A stretch of 7,691 nucleotides of DNA. It comes from CAYVTD01 sp964454445 (lineage in GTDB: Bacteria > Bacteroidota > Ignavibacteria > Kapaibacteriales > UBA2268). The notes under the pieces were generated by a model, which worked only from the letters and a program-made list of their open reading frames with translations, did not search any database and was not told where the DNA came from. Positions within the stretch are counted from its first letter, which is position 1. Each line of letters opens with the position of its first letter. The translations under genes were made by a program, and so were the position numbers. The stretch spans positions 1 to 7,691 of the forward strand of contig CAYVTD010000070.1 of NCBI GenBank assembly GCA_964454445.1, written 5' to 3'. Of this stretch, positions 1 through 7,260 are shown piece after piece.

Positions 1-894
1 AACCCAGATGCTTTTACCATTAAACATCTAGAAATTCTAGAGTTTATTTCGGGGCAGATAGAGCTTGCCATCCAGCGAAAACGTTATGAAGAGGAGTTGA
101 GAAGACTCGTAAAAGAATTGCATCAATCGAATAAAACAATGGAAGAAGATGCAATAACGCTTATGGAACTCAACCAAAAGCTAACAGATTCGGAAAGAGA
201 ACTGAAGTTGCTTAACGAAACTAAAGACAAATTCTTTTCTATTATCTCACACGATCTGAAGAATCCGTTTAATGTGATGCTTACTCTTAGCAAGTATTTA
301 TCAGAAAATTTCGACACTCTCGACTTGGAAGACATTAAGAATGGCATTATGGATATAAAAAATTCAGCAAACCGCTCTTTCGATTTATTAACAAATCTAT
401 TGGATTGGGCTCGCTCGCAGACTGGAAAAATAACGTATAATCCAAGAAATGTCTCTCTTTACGAAATCGCTATTAGCAGTGTTTATTTACTTAAGATGCT
501 TGCTGACAAAAAGAATATCAAGTTAAAAGCAGATGTCGATCCGGAGATTCAATTGGTTGCTGATTACAATATGCTCGAGACGATTATCCGCAACCTTATG
601 ACAAATGCTATCAAATTTACAAATGAAGGCGGGACGGTTACTTTAAAAGCCATAAAGAAGAAAATGCACACAGAGATAATAGTAAAAGATACCGGCGTTG
701 GAATTTCTAAAGAGGATATAAAAAAACTTTTTAGAATCGATGTCAGCCATACAACTGTTGGAACAGGCGAGGAAAAAGGTACTGGTCTGGGGTTAATACT
801 ATGCAAGGAATTTGCCGGGAAGCATGGTGGAACGATTACTGTTTCAAGCGAATTAGGCAAAGGCTCGAGCTTTATTGTTATAATACCGAATTGA
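1..894 (+). CDS. Sensor histidine kinase with GAF domain, 3' part (5' end outside window)
   Basis: The frame is open from base 1 to the TGA at 892-894, giving 297 visible residues, so the true start lies upstream. A TTG at 97 is internal and not a credible start. Residues about 1-25 look like the last helix of a GAF sensor domain (Leu-Glu-Phe-Ile-Ser-Gly-Gln-Ile...Ala-Ile-Gln-Arg-Lys). A charged, probably coiled-coil linker runs to about residue 75. The HisKA dimerisation domain follows, with the phospho-acceptor His84 in SHDLKNPF. The ATPase domain has the N box NLMTNAIKF (198-206), the G1 box DTGVG (230-234), an F-box-like KLFRID and the G2 box GTGLGL (260-265). The protein ends right after the kinase domain, with no receiver domain. 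No membrane segment is visible in this part. It would autophosphorylate and pass phosphate to a response regulator that is not in the window. The signal is unknown. All catalytic motifs are intact, so kinase identity is firm. Confidence 0.95.
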   Translation, partial: NPDAFTIKHLEILEFISGQIELAIQRKRYEEELRRLVKELHQSNKTMEEDAITLMELNQKLTDSERELKLLNETKDKFFSIISHDLKNPFNVMLTLSKYLSENFDTLDLEDIKNGIMDIKNSANRSFDLLTNLLDWARSQTGKITYNPRNVSLYEIAISSVYLLKMLADKKNIKLKADVDPEIQLVADYNMLETIIRNLMTNAIKFTNEGGTVTLKAIKKKMHTEIIVKDTGVGISKEDIKKLFRIDVSHTTVGTGEEKGTGLGLILCKEFAGKHGGTITVSSELGKGSSFIVIIPN

Positions 895-916
895 ATGAAA
901 AAGTTTTGGATATTTG

Positions 917-947
917 CAAATAATGAATACTCATTTATTGTTTTTTT
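917..947 (+). terminator. Weak terminator-like hairpin with T tract between kinase and tal
   Basis: Arms 917-926 and 931-940 can pair at 8 of 10 positions around a 4-nt loop and are followed at once by seven T residues (941-947). This is the shape of a Rho-independent terminator and could separate the kinase gene from the tal-trkA-trkH set. The stem is nearly all A-T with two central mismatches, so it would be unstable. The T tract also runs almost into the tal ribosome site. It may be chance in AT-rich DNA. Confidence 0.25.
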
Positions 948-949
948 AT

Positions 950-955
950 AAGGAG
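950..955 (+). promoter_or_regulatory. Shine-Dalgarno site of tal
   Basis: AAGGAG lies 5 nt before the ATG at 961. It is the only strong Shine-Dalgarno sequence among the genes of this window and fixes the tal start. trkA, trkH and hppA lack a comparable site. Confidence 0.8.
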
Positions 956-960
956 AAGAT

Positions 961-1635
961 ATGGAACTATATGTTGATACTGCAAACATCGAGCATATAC
1001 GCTACTCGGCACAACTCGGATTCATTAGTGGAGTAACAACAAACCCAAGTTTGCTTGCAAAAGAAGACCCTTCTGTTGATGTTAAAGATAGAATATTAGA
1101 GATACACAAGCTCATTGGTGGACATTTGTCAGTAGAAGTGATTTCAACAGAGACAAAAGGTATGCTGAAAGAAGCCGAAGACATTGTTTCTTGGTTTCCC
1201 GAGGCAACAATTAAGATACCAATGATTCCAGCAGGGCTTGCTGCAGTCAAAGTACTCTCGGAGAAGGAAATACCGACCAACGTAACGCTCGTTTTTAGTG
1301 CTACTCAAGCAATTGCCGCCGCTAATGCCGGGGCTACTTACGTTTCAGTTTTTATGGGGCGACTCGACGACATTGCTGACGATAGCAATAGAGTTCTTGA
1401 AGATGTTTGTGAGATATGGGACATTCATGGGTACGATTCCATGATTATTGCCGCTTCTATTAGACATCCAATACATATAATTCAATCGGCTAAGGCAGGA
1501 GCAGATATAGCTACCGTACCCTATAAAGTGTTAATGCAATCTCTGAAGCATCCCCTTACAGATGCTGGTTTACAGCAATTCCTTACTGATTATGACAAAA
1601 TGCAAACCGAAAGACAAAAATCATTAAGCGTTTAA
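961..1635 (+). CDS. tal: Transaldolase, small TalC/FSA-type
   Basis: The 224-residue product is a full-length member of the short TalC / fructose-6-phosphate aldolase family of class I aldolases (cytoplasmic TIM barrels, usually decamers). The residue numbers line up with E. coli FSA: Asp6 in YVDTAN, Asn28 in TTNPS, the Schiff-base Lys85 in TIKIP, Thr109, Arg134 in GRLDD and Ser166 in ASIRHP. Two positions that separate the activities are transaldolase-like: Glu59 (FSA has Gln) and Phe131 (FSA has Tyr). The expected role is therefore transfer of a dihydroxyacetone unit between sedoheptulose-7-P and glyceraldehyde-3-P in the non-oxidative pentose phosphate pathway. The motif is SVFMGRLDD, where relatives commonly have Pro-Phe before the Gly-Arg. 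The start has a strong ribosome site. The TAA is 7 nt before trkA, suggesting co-transcription. Family is certain; the substrate preference is an inference from two residues. Confidence 0.93.
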   Translation: MELYVDTANIEHIRYSAQLGFISGVTTNPSLLAKEDPSVDVKDRILEIHKLIGGHLSVEVISTETKGMLKEAEDIVSWFPEATIKIPMIPAGLAAVKVLSEKEIPTNVTLVFSATQAIAAANAGATYVSVFMGRLDDIADDSNRVLEDVCEIWDIHGYDSMIIAASIRHPIHIIQSAKAGADIATVPYKVLMQSLKHPLTDAGLQQFLTDYDKMQTERQKSLSV

Positions 1636-1642
1636 GCTGTTT

Positions 1643-2980
1643 ATGAATATTTTAATTGTTGGTGCTGGTGCAGTTGGGTTCAATCTTGCAAAGCAACTTG
1701 CCAAAGACAGACACAATATTTCTATGCTCGACAATGATATAAAAAAAGTTGAATATGCCCGCGAGCATCTGGATATTTCTGTTTCTTTTGGCACAGGCAC
1801 TAGTTATCAATCCTTGCTTGAAGCTAATATTAATAAAGTTGATGTGTTTGCCGCCCTAACAAACAACGACGAAGTTAATCTTATTGCTTGTTTGGTTGCA
1901 AAAAAAATTTGTAATCCCCTTACCATAGCAAGGGTTCGCAATCCGGAGTATTCATCAGACAAAGCAATATTAACCAATGGCGAGCTTGGCGCCGATTTTT
2001 TAATCCATCCTGAGCGACTCGTAGCCAATGCTATTGTGAAATTGATACGCCAATCGAATGCCACCGATTTTATAGAATTCGACCAAGGTAGAATACAATT
2101 ACTTGGCATTAGGCTAGAAAACACTGCAAAGATATTAGATGTTCCTTTAAAAGATCTTGGGAAAGTTATCGGCAATCCTCAAATGAGGATTGTTGCTGTC
2201 AAAAGAAGAGAGATAACTATAATACCTCGCGGTAATGACCGACTTGTACCTGGCGATCAGATATTTATCATTTGCGACCCAGACTATTTGAATACTGCCT
2301 TAAGCCATTTCGGCAAAAAAGATGCAAAAATCGAGAATATTATGATTATAGGAGGCGGTCAAGTCGGTAGATTTATAGCTAAAGCACTTGAAAAAGAAGT
2401 AAACATAAAAATTATCGAAAGCGATTCAAAGAAAGCACTCTCGCTTTCTGAAGAGCTCAAACACAGTCTGGTATTATATGGCGATGGGACTGATATTGAC
2501 CTTCTTGTTTTCGAGGGGCTACGCGAAATGGATGAATTTGTTGCAGTTACAGGCGACGACGAAGCGAATATCTTAACCAGCTTGCTTGCCAAACATCTCG
2601 AAGTCCAGCGTACAGTAACCCTCCTCAGAAAAACTGATTATATGTCATTAGCTCCTTCCATAGGAATGGACGCCGCTGTTAGTAAAGAATTGATAGCTGT
2701 AAATGCTATCCAGCAGTTCATAAGAAAGAAAAATGTTGCCTTTTTCGCCCAATTGCCCGGATTAAATGCAGAAATCATCGAATTTATTGCTAGCAATAGT
2801 TCAAAAATCATCAGAAATCCCTTGATGTACACCGATTTCCCAAAAAATGCGATCATTGCTGCGGTTTTAAAAGGCGATGCTCTCGAGATTCCAACTGGCT
2901 CGACTCATATTGAAACAGGCGACAAAGTAGTTGTCTTTTCACTGCCTAATGCTGTAAAAAATGTTGAGAAACTATTTTAA
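1643..2980 (+). CDS. trkA: Trk system potassium uptake regulator TrkA
   Basis: This 445-residue protein has the duplicated RCK layout of TrkA, the cytoplasmic nucleotide-binding ring that gates TrkH. RCK-N1 (about 1-125) has the Rossmann motif GAGAVG at 7-12 and an acidic Asp30 at the end of strand 2. RCK-C1 spans about 140-220. RCK-N2 (about 231-350) repeats the pattern with GGGQVG at 237-242 and Glu259, and RCK-C2 covers about 365-445. Both halves look intact, so NAD(H)/adenine-nucleotide control of both sites is possible. The length is usual for the double-domain family (about 450). The start is the first ATG after tal, and residue 1 begins the Rossmann strand MNILIVGAG directly, so no earlier start is needed. 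There is no clear Shine-Dalgarno. The gap to tal is 7 nt and to trkH 25 nt, so translation coupling in one mRNA is likely. Confidence 0.96.
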   Translation: MNILIVGAGAVGFNLAKQLAKDRHNISMLDNDIKKVEYAREHLDISVSFGTGTSYQSLLEANINKVDVFAALTNNDEVNLIACLVAKKICNPLTIARVRNPEYSSDKAILTNGELGADFLIHPERLVANAIVKLIRQSNATDFIEFDQGRIQLLGIRLENTAKILDVPLKDLGKVIGNPQMRIVAVKRREITIIPRGNDRLVPGDQIFIICDPDYLNTALSHFGKKDAKIENIMIIGGGQVGRFIAKALEKEVNIKIIESDSKKALSLSEELKHSLVLYGDGTDIDLLVFEGLREMDEFVAVTGDDEANILTSLLAKHLEVQRTVTLLRKTDYMSLAPSIGMDAAVSKELIAVNAIQQFIRKKNVAFFAQLPGLNAEIIEFIASNSSKIIRNPLMYTDFPKNAIIAAVLKGDALEIPTGSTHIETGDKVVVFSLPNAVKNVEKLF

Positions 2981-3005
2981 TTAAACAATTTTCAGAGCTG
3001 TCAAA

Positions 3006-4448
3006 ATGAGAATTAGAATTGTTCTAAGAGTTGTTGGTGCTTTGCTTATCTTTCTTTCGGCAGCAATGTTGCTCCCCATACCCTTTTCGATATATTATGG
3101 AGGCTCAGATACTCTGTCTTTTCTAATTTCAGCAATAATTACTTTGCTCTTTGGCTGGCTCTCGTTTGTCAAAACAAAGAAAAGTGAAGATCTTCGCCCT
3201 AAAGAAGGTTTTGCTGTTGTTGCCTTCGGTTGGCTTGCACTCTCGGCATTTGGCTCACTACCCTTTATAATCTCTGGAGCAATTCCCAATTACACTGATG
3301 CCTTTTTCGAAACTGTGTCAGGCTTTACCACAACCGGCTCTTCTATTCTTACAGACGTTGAAGTCATTCCGAAAGGCATTTTATTCTGGCGCAGTCTGAC
3401 TCATTGGATTGGCGGTATGGGCATCATTCTTCTAACAATCGCAATATTGCCATTTTTGGGTGTTGGAGGAATGCAATTATTCAAGGCAGAAGTTCCAGGT
3501 CCCGTTGTGGACAAGCTCGCCCCACGCATTATGATGACAGCTAAGATTCTTTGGTTCGTCTATATTGTTATTTCAGTTATTGAATGTGTTTTATTACTTT
3601 TCGCAGGTATGACTTTATTCGATGCTCTTTGCCATACCTTTGGCACAATGGCTACTGGTGGGTTTTCGATTAAAAACTCGAGCGTTGCCGCATATCATAG
3701 TACCATCATCGATTATATTATAACTTTCTTTATGATTGTCGCAGGTGCAAATTTCTCTTTGCACTATCATGGGCTTAAAGGGAATTTTTCCGTATATTTA
3801 AAGAATCGCGAATTTCGTTATTTTATCTATATTATTGCCGGCTCTACACTTATCATTGCTGCTGATATCTTCATTAACAATCATTACAACTTCGTCGAAA
3901 GCATTCGATATTCTTTATTTCAAGTTGTGTCTATCATCACCACGACAGGATTTGCTACGGCGGACTATGAGAAGTGGTCTTTAAGCTCTCAAGTTATTCT
4001 CGTATTTTTAATGTTCATTGGCGGCTGTGCTGGTTCCACTGCTGGAGGCTTAAAAGTGATGAGGATTTATCTCTTGTTAAAGTTTGCCAACAGCGAAATC
4101 ATCAGATTGCTCCATCCAAGTGCTGTCGTGCCGATAAAAATGAATGACAGAATTGTTGACAGGAAGATCATAGCTAATGTAGCAGGTTTTTTTGTGATAT
4201 ATATGGCTATTACGGCTTTGAGTATTTTGACTTTAACTTTTTTAGGCGCGGATTTATATACATCTATTGGTGCCGTAGCTGCTACAATTAATAACATTGG
4301 TCCAGGCATCGGCGCTGTGGGACCAATTGGTAACTTTTCTAGCATTCATTTCCTCGGCAAATGGCTTTTATCCTTTTTAATGCTAATTGGCAGATTGGAA
4401 ATTTTCACAATTATTATCCTATTAGCTCCTTCTTTTTGGAAAAAATGA
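3006..4448 (+). CDS. trkH: Trk system potassium uptake protein TrkH
   Basis: This 480-residue inner-membrane K+ channel subunit belongs to the TrkH/TrkG/KtrB superfamily. Four pore loops can be picked out, each with the filter glycine: SGFTTTGSS (105-113, Gly111), TFGTMATGGF (211-220, Gly218), TTTGFAT (312-318, Gly315) and TINNIGPG (427-434, Gly432). Glycine at all four positions argues for K+ selectivity. The flexible gate region GGCAGSTAGGLK (339-350) follows the third pore loop, as in known TrkH. The conserved Arg463 in IGRLEIFT lies in the last helix. The extra N-terminal helices that distinguish TrkH from KtrB are present (hydrophobic stretches about 9-30 and 37-55). The protein works as a dimer on a TrkA tetramer. 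It sits 25 nt after trkA, with no good Shine-Dalgarno before the ATG, and ends 333 bp from the convergent hppA. Confidence 0.96.
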   Translation: MRIRIVLRVVGALLIFLSAAMLLPIPFSIYYGGSDTLSFLISAIITLLFGWLSFVKTKKSEDLRPKEGFAVVAFGWLALSAFGSLPFIISGAIPNYTDAFFETVSGFTTTGSSILTDVEVIPKGILFWRSLTHWIGGMGIILLTIAILPFLGVGGMQLFKAEVPGPVVDKLAPRIMMTAKILWFVYIVISVIECVLLLFAGMTLFDALCHTFGTMATGGFSIKNSSVAAYHSTIIDYIITFFMIVAGANFSLHYHGLKGNFSVYLKNREFRYFIYIIAGSTLIIAADIFINNHYNFVESIRYSLFQVVSIITTTGFATADYEKWSLSSQVILVFLMFIGGCAGSTAGGLKVMRIYLLLKFANSEIIRLLHPSAVVPIKMNDRIVDRKIIANVAGFFVIYMAITALSILTLTFLGADLYTSIGAVAATINNIGPGIGAVGPIGNFSSIHFLGKWLLSFLMLIGRLEIFTIIILLAPSFWKK

Positions 4449-4453
4449 TAATT

Positions 4454-4514
4454 ATTACAATAAAACAAAGAATAAAATTAATCCCAAATTATTCATTATA
4501 AAGAATGTTTTTGA
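4454..4514 (+). repeat. Dispersed intergenic repeat, copy 1
   Basis: Two boxes are shared with a second copy at 7261-7335 in the same orientation. Box 1 (4454-4468) matches at 14 of 15 bases (ATTACAATAAA then CAA). Box 2 (4483-4514) shares CCCAAATTATTCATTA exactly, then AAAGAA and TTTTTGA after small differences. The spacing between the boxes differs (14 versus 27 nt). It begins 6 nt after the trkH stop codon. Its nature is unknown. It could be the end of a decayed mobile element, a MITE-like repeat, or a shared regulatory or 3'-end element. Confidence 0.65.
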
Positions 4515-4740
4515 CCTTTTAATGGATAAATATAACTTTAAAAAAGATCTCTCTCCTGCCCTCACTAGCAGAGCAAGCATGCTTGTTTTATTCAGTCTAG
4601 ATGGCAAATATATCAAGCATTTAGCGAAGGCATACAAGAACACTGGCCGATAGAGAAAAACTTGAGAGTAAAGCGTATCAAAGTAAAACTTTCCGAAGGT
4701 TAAGCATAGAGCAGATGCTTGTTCAATAAAAATGAAACAG

Positions 4741-4762
4741 CCCCCCTTGCTTGCAAGGGGGG
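4741..4762 (-). terminator. Perfect C6/G6 palindrome downstream of hppA (terminator or dispersed palindromic repeat)
   Basis: Arms CCCCCCTTGC (4741-4750) and GCAAGGGGGG (4753-4762) pair over 10 bp with a TT centre; in practice the loop would be 4 nt or more. It lies 19 nt beyond the hppA stop, in the right place to end hppA transcription. The downstream tract read on the hppA strand (CTGTTTCATTTTT) is T-rich but broken. The surrounding wording, with ATCCCTCCAACCCCCC on the minus strand, resembles the high-copy palindromic repeats seen between genes in many genomes. It may therefore be a repeat that also serves as a terminator. Confidence 0.55.
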
Positions 4763-4781
4763 TTGGAGGGATATAATATAT

Positions 4782-6989
4782 TTACTTAACAGCAATCATT
4801 GCTGCTAAAACCAAAGCAACGATGGACATCAATTTAATGAGAATGTTAATTGATGGACCAGAAGTATCTTTGAAAGGATCACCTACGGTATCACCGGTAA
4901 CAGCGGCTTTATGTGGTTCAGAACCTTTGTAATACATCTTACCATCGATTTCAACTCCTTCTTCAAACATTTTCTTTGCGTTGTCCCAGGCACCGCCGGC
5001 ATTTGCTTGGAAGATTGCCATCAAAACACCAACAACTGTAACGCCTGCGAGTAAGCCAGCCAGAGGTTCAGGTCCAAAAATTAGACCAAAAACAACAGGA
5101 ACAACAACTGCAAGCAAGCCGGGAAGAATCATTTGTCTAATTGATGCCTTAGTTGAAATTTGAACACATTTAGCATATTCGGCTTTACCTTCAGCTTGTT
5201 CATATACTTTTATATCTTCTTTAGGCCATTCTGATACTTCTTTTTCACCATGCTTTTTCATTAAAGCAAGTGCTGCTTTCAATTGGGGGATTTCAGAAAA
5301 TTGACGCCTTACTTCTTTAATCATAGACATAGCAGCACGTCCTACAGCGTTCATAGCAAGAGCAGAGAAGACAAAGGGCATAATGCCACCGATGAAAAGA
5401 CCCGCCATAACATAAGCATTTGATATATCAATAACAGTTATGCCTGAGGTTGTCATAAAAGCACCGAAAAGAGCCAAAGCGGTCAAAGCAGCAGAGCCAA
5501 TAGCGAAGCCTTTGCCGATGGCAGCTGTAGAATTGCCGACTGCATCAAGTTTGTCGGTTCTCGACCTGACATCTTTGGGTAATTCAGCCATTTCAGCAAT
5601 GCCTCCGGCGTTGTCGGATACAGGACCATAAGCATCAACAGCCAACTGGATTCCTGTAGTTGCAAGCATACCAACGGCAGCGATGGCGATTCCATATAAA
5701 CCTGCATATTCATAAGAGCCAACAATGGCAAAGGCAATAACCAAAACGGGCAAGGCTGTTGAAAGCATACCAGTTCCTAAACCTGCGATGATATTGGTGG
5801 CTGCACCAGTTAAGCATTGTTGTGCTATTCGTCTAACAGGTGGCTTGCCAAGTCCTGTAAAATACTCAGTTATCAAACCGATAGCAACACCAGCGGCAAG
5901 ACCAATAATTGTGGAAAGGAAAACACCTAAAGAGCTAATATCAGTATGTCTGCCATAAAGTGCAACGTTTGCAACAGACCATCTAGCAGGTAATGCCCAA
6001 TCAATAATAAAATATGAAAATACGACCATTGCCCCAGCGGCTAAGAATGTTCCAATATTTAAAGCTGCTTGGGGATTGCCTCCTTCTTTTACTCTAACGA
6101 AGAATGTACCGAAAATGGAAACTAATATACCAACTGCTGCAAGTAATAAAGGAAGAACTACTGCTGACAAGCCACCAAATGCCAATCCAGAAGATTGAAA
6201 TTCAGGTAAACTGTAAAACGCTGCTCCTAAAACCATAGTACCTACTATTGCCCCGACATAAGATTCAAACAAGTCCGCACCCATACCGGCTACATCACCG
6301 ACGTTGTCGCCGACATTATCTGCTATGGTAGCGGGGTTCAATGGGTGATCTTCGGGAATTCCGGCTTCGACTTTGCCAACGAGGTCGGCACCAACGTCTG
6401 CAGCTTTGGTATAAATGCCACCGCCAACTCTGGCAAACAAAGCGATTGAAGAAGCACCAAAAGAGAACCCGGTAACAACTGTTACTACGCGAAGAACAGC
6501 TTGATCTGAATCGGTTCCAAACAAATCGCTATATATTATGAAAAGGGCACTAAGACCGATAACGCCTAAACCAACGACACCCATACCCATAACAGAACCG
6601 CCTGCAAAGGCAATTTTCAAAGCGTCATTTAAACCATAGCGAGCCGCATTAGTGGTGCGTACATTCGATTTGGTAGCGACGTTCATGCCTATCCAGCCAG
6701 CCAAACCAGAGCAAAAACCGCCACAGACAAAAGACACAGCCACTAGCCACGAAGACTCTGCTAACATTGAGCCTTGAATAGCTAGCAAGACAGCTACTAC
6801 TACTAAAAAGATAGCGATAACCGAATACTCAGCTTTTAAAAATGCCATTGCGCCATCTGAGATGAATTTTGCAATATTTTGCATTTTTTCATTGCCAGGG
6901 TCTTGTTTCTTTACCCAAACAGTCCGAAAATATGTGAAAAGCATAGCTATTATGCCAGCAACAGGAACCAAATAGATTAAGTTGTTCAT
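4782..6989 (-). CDS. hppA: Membrane-bound ion-translocating pyrophosphatase, K+-dependent type
   Basis: The 735-residue polytopic protein hydrolyses pyrophosphate and pumps H+ or Na+ out of the cytoplasm. The family has about 16 membrane helices and 660-770 residues, so it is full length. The substrate motif DVGADLVGKVE is at 198-208 (Lys206), followed by the metal/PPi-binding DNVGDNVGD (224-232). A second conserved block, DAYGPVSDNAGG (452-463), leads into GNSTAAIGKG (485-494). The last block is NAGGAWDNAKK (663-673), with GDTVGDPFKDTSGPS at 699-713. Ala489 and Gly492 are the K+-dependent signature; K+-independent enzymes have Lys and Thr there. Glu242 in ADLFESY matches the glutamate found in Na+-pumping members. 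The ATG at 6989 begins the usual N-terminal helix. No clear ribosome site is seen. It is single, convergent with trkH, and has about 480 bp of AT-rich upstream DNA. The ion pumped cannot be settled from the sequence alone. Confidence 0.97.
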   Translation of the reverse strand: MNNLIYLVPVAGIIAMLFTYFRTVWVKKQDPGNEKMQNIAKFISDGAMAFLKAEYSVIAIFLVVVAVLLAIQGSMLAESSWLVAVSFVCGGFCSGLAGWIGMNVATKSNVRTTNAARYGLNDALKIAFAGGSVMGMGVVGLGVIGLSALFIIYSDLFGTDSDQAVLRVVTVVTGFSFGASSIALFARVGGGIYTKAADVGADLVGKVEAGIPEDHPLNPATIADNVGDNVGDVAGMGADLFESYVGAIVGTMVLGAAFYSLPEFQSSGLAFGGLSAVVLPLLLAAVGILVSIFGTFFVRVKEGGNPQAALNIGTFLAAGAMVVFSYFIIDWALPARWSVANVALYGRHTDISSLGVFLSTIIGLAAGVAIGLITEYFTGLGKPPVRRIAQQCLTGAATNIIAGLGTGMLSTALPVLVIAFAIVGSYEYAGLYGIAIAAVGMLATTGIQLAVDAYGPVSDNAGGIAEMAELPKDVRSRTDKLDAVGNSTAAIGKGFAIGSAALTALALFGAFMTTSGITVIDISNAYVMAGLFIGGIMPFVFSALAMNAVGRAAMSMIKEVRRQFSEIPQLKAALALMKKHGEKEVSEWPKEDIKVYEQAEGKAEYAKCVQISTKASIRQMILPGLLAVVVPVVFGLIFGPEPLAGLLAGVTVVGVLMAIFQANAGGAWDNAKKMFEEGVEIDGKMYYKGSEPHKAAVTGDTVGDPFKDTSGPSINILIKLMSIVALVLAAMIAVK

Positions 6990-7044
6990 AGAGCAATTCT
7001 TTATAAGTTAATAATGACAGTTATGGAAAACATTTGAAAAAAAT

Positions 7045-7050
7045 ATTATA
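7045..7050 (-). promoter_or_regulatory. Possible -10 element for hppA
   Basis: Read on the minus strand, this is TATAAT, about 55 nt before the hppA ATG. It is a perfect sigma-70-type -10 hexamer, but no convincing -35 box is found 16-18 nt further upstream. In DNA this AT-rich the match may be chance. If the host is a Bacteroidota member, its main sigma factor prefers a different motif. Confidence 0.25.
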
Positions 7051-7260
7051 CTTTCATTCATTGTTTTAAGATTTAATTATTTATGGCGTTTAAACATTTG
7101 TCTATTTTTTATAAAAAAATATTTGTCAAAATTAAGGAATTAAGAAAATTAACCAAATAAAAAACAACAAGAAATGATTGTTAAGGTATTTTGTAGAAAT
7201 CGTGTTGTTTATTTAGATTTTTTTTTTCAATATTGTATGATTAAAAAAGAAAAATACTAA

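Larger units (their letters stand above)
4449..4781. other. Convergent intergenic region trkH / hppA
   Basis: There is no convincing gene in these 333 bp. They hold repeat copy 1 (4454-4514), a perfect 12-bp palindrome CAAGCATGCTTG at 4574-4585, and a small inverted repeat AAGCAT/ATGCTT (4702-4707 with 4715-4720). The string AGAGCA..ATGCTTGTT occurs twice (4570-4587 and 4708-4723). A strong C6/G6 palindrome lies at 4741-4762. Short open stretches exist in all three plus frames of the middle part (the longest starting with ATG has 43 codons, 4522-4653). None has a ribosome site or a recognisable motif. This may be decayed DNA or simply spacer with terminator elements. Confidence 0.6.

Noticed and set aside
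97..99. TTG as the start of the histidine kinase
   Set aside because: The same frame is open to base 1 and the upstream 32 residues look like the end of a GAF domain, so the TTG is internal.
564..989. Long minus-strand open frame opposite the kinase end and tal start (similar ones lie opposite trkA, trkH and hppA)
   Set aside because: Each lies antisense to a gene with clear family motifs, and its translation shows no domain. These are shadows of the real coding strand.
4455..4643. 62-codon open frame on the minus strand between trkH and hppA
   Set aside because: It has no ribosome site and no recognisable motif. Its end runs antisense through repeat copy 1, so its hydrophobic C-terminus is explained by the repeat sequence.
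4522..4653. 43-codon ATG-started open frame on the plus strand
   Set aside because: It has no Shine-Dalgarno and no similarity I can recognise, and competing open frames overlap it. Kept only as a possible remnant.
4757..4770. G-rich stretch that might form a G-quadruplex
   Set aside because: It has too few separate runs of three or more G, and the stretch is better explained as one arm of the C6/G6 palindrome.
7083..7160. 25-codon open frame rich in Lys, Phe and Ile
   Set aside because: The composition is what random AT-rich DNA gives, and there is no ribosome site.
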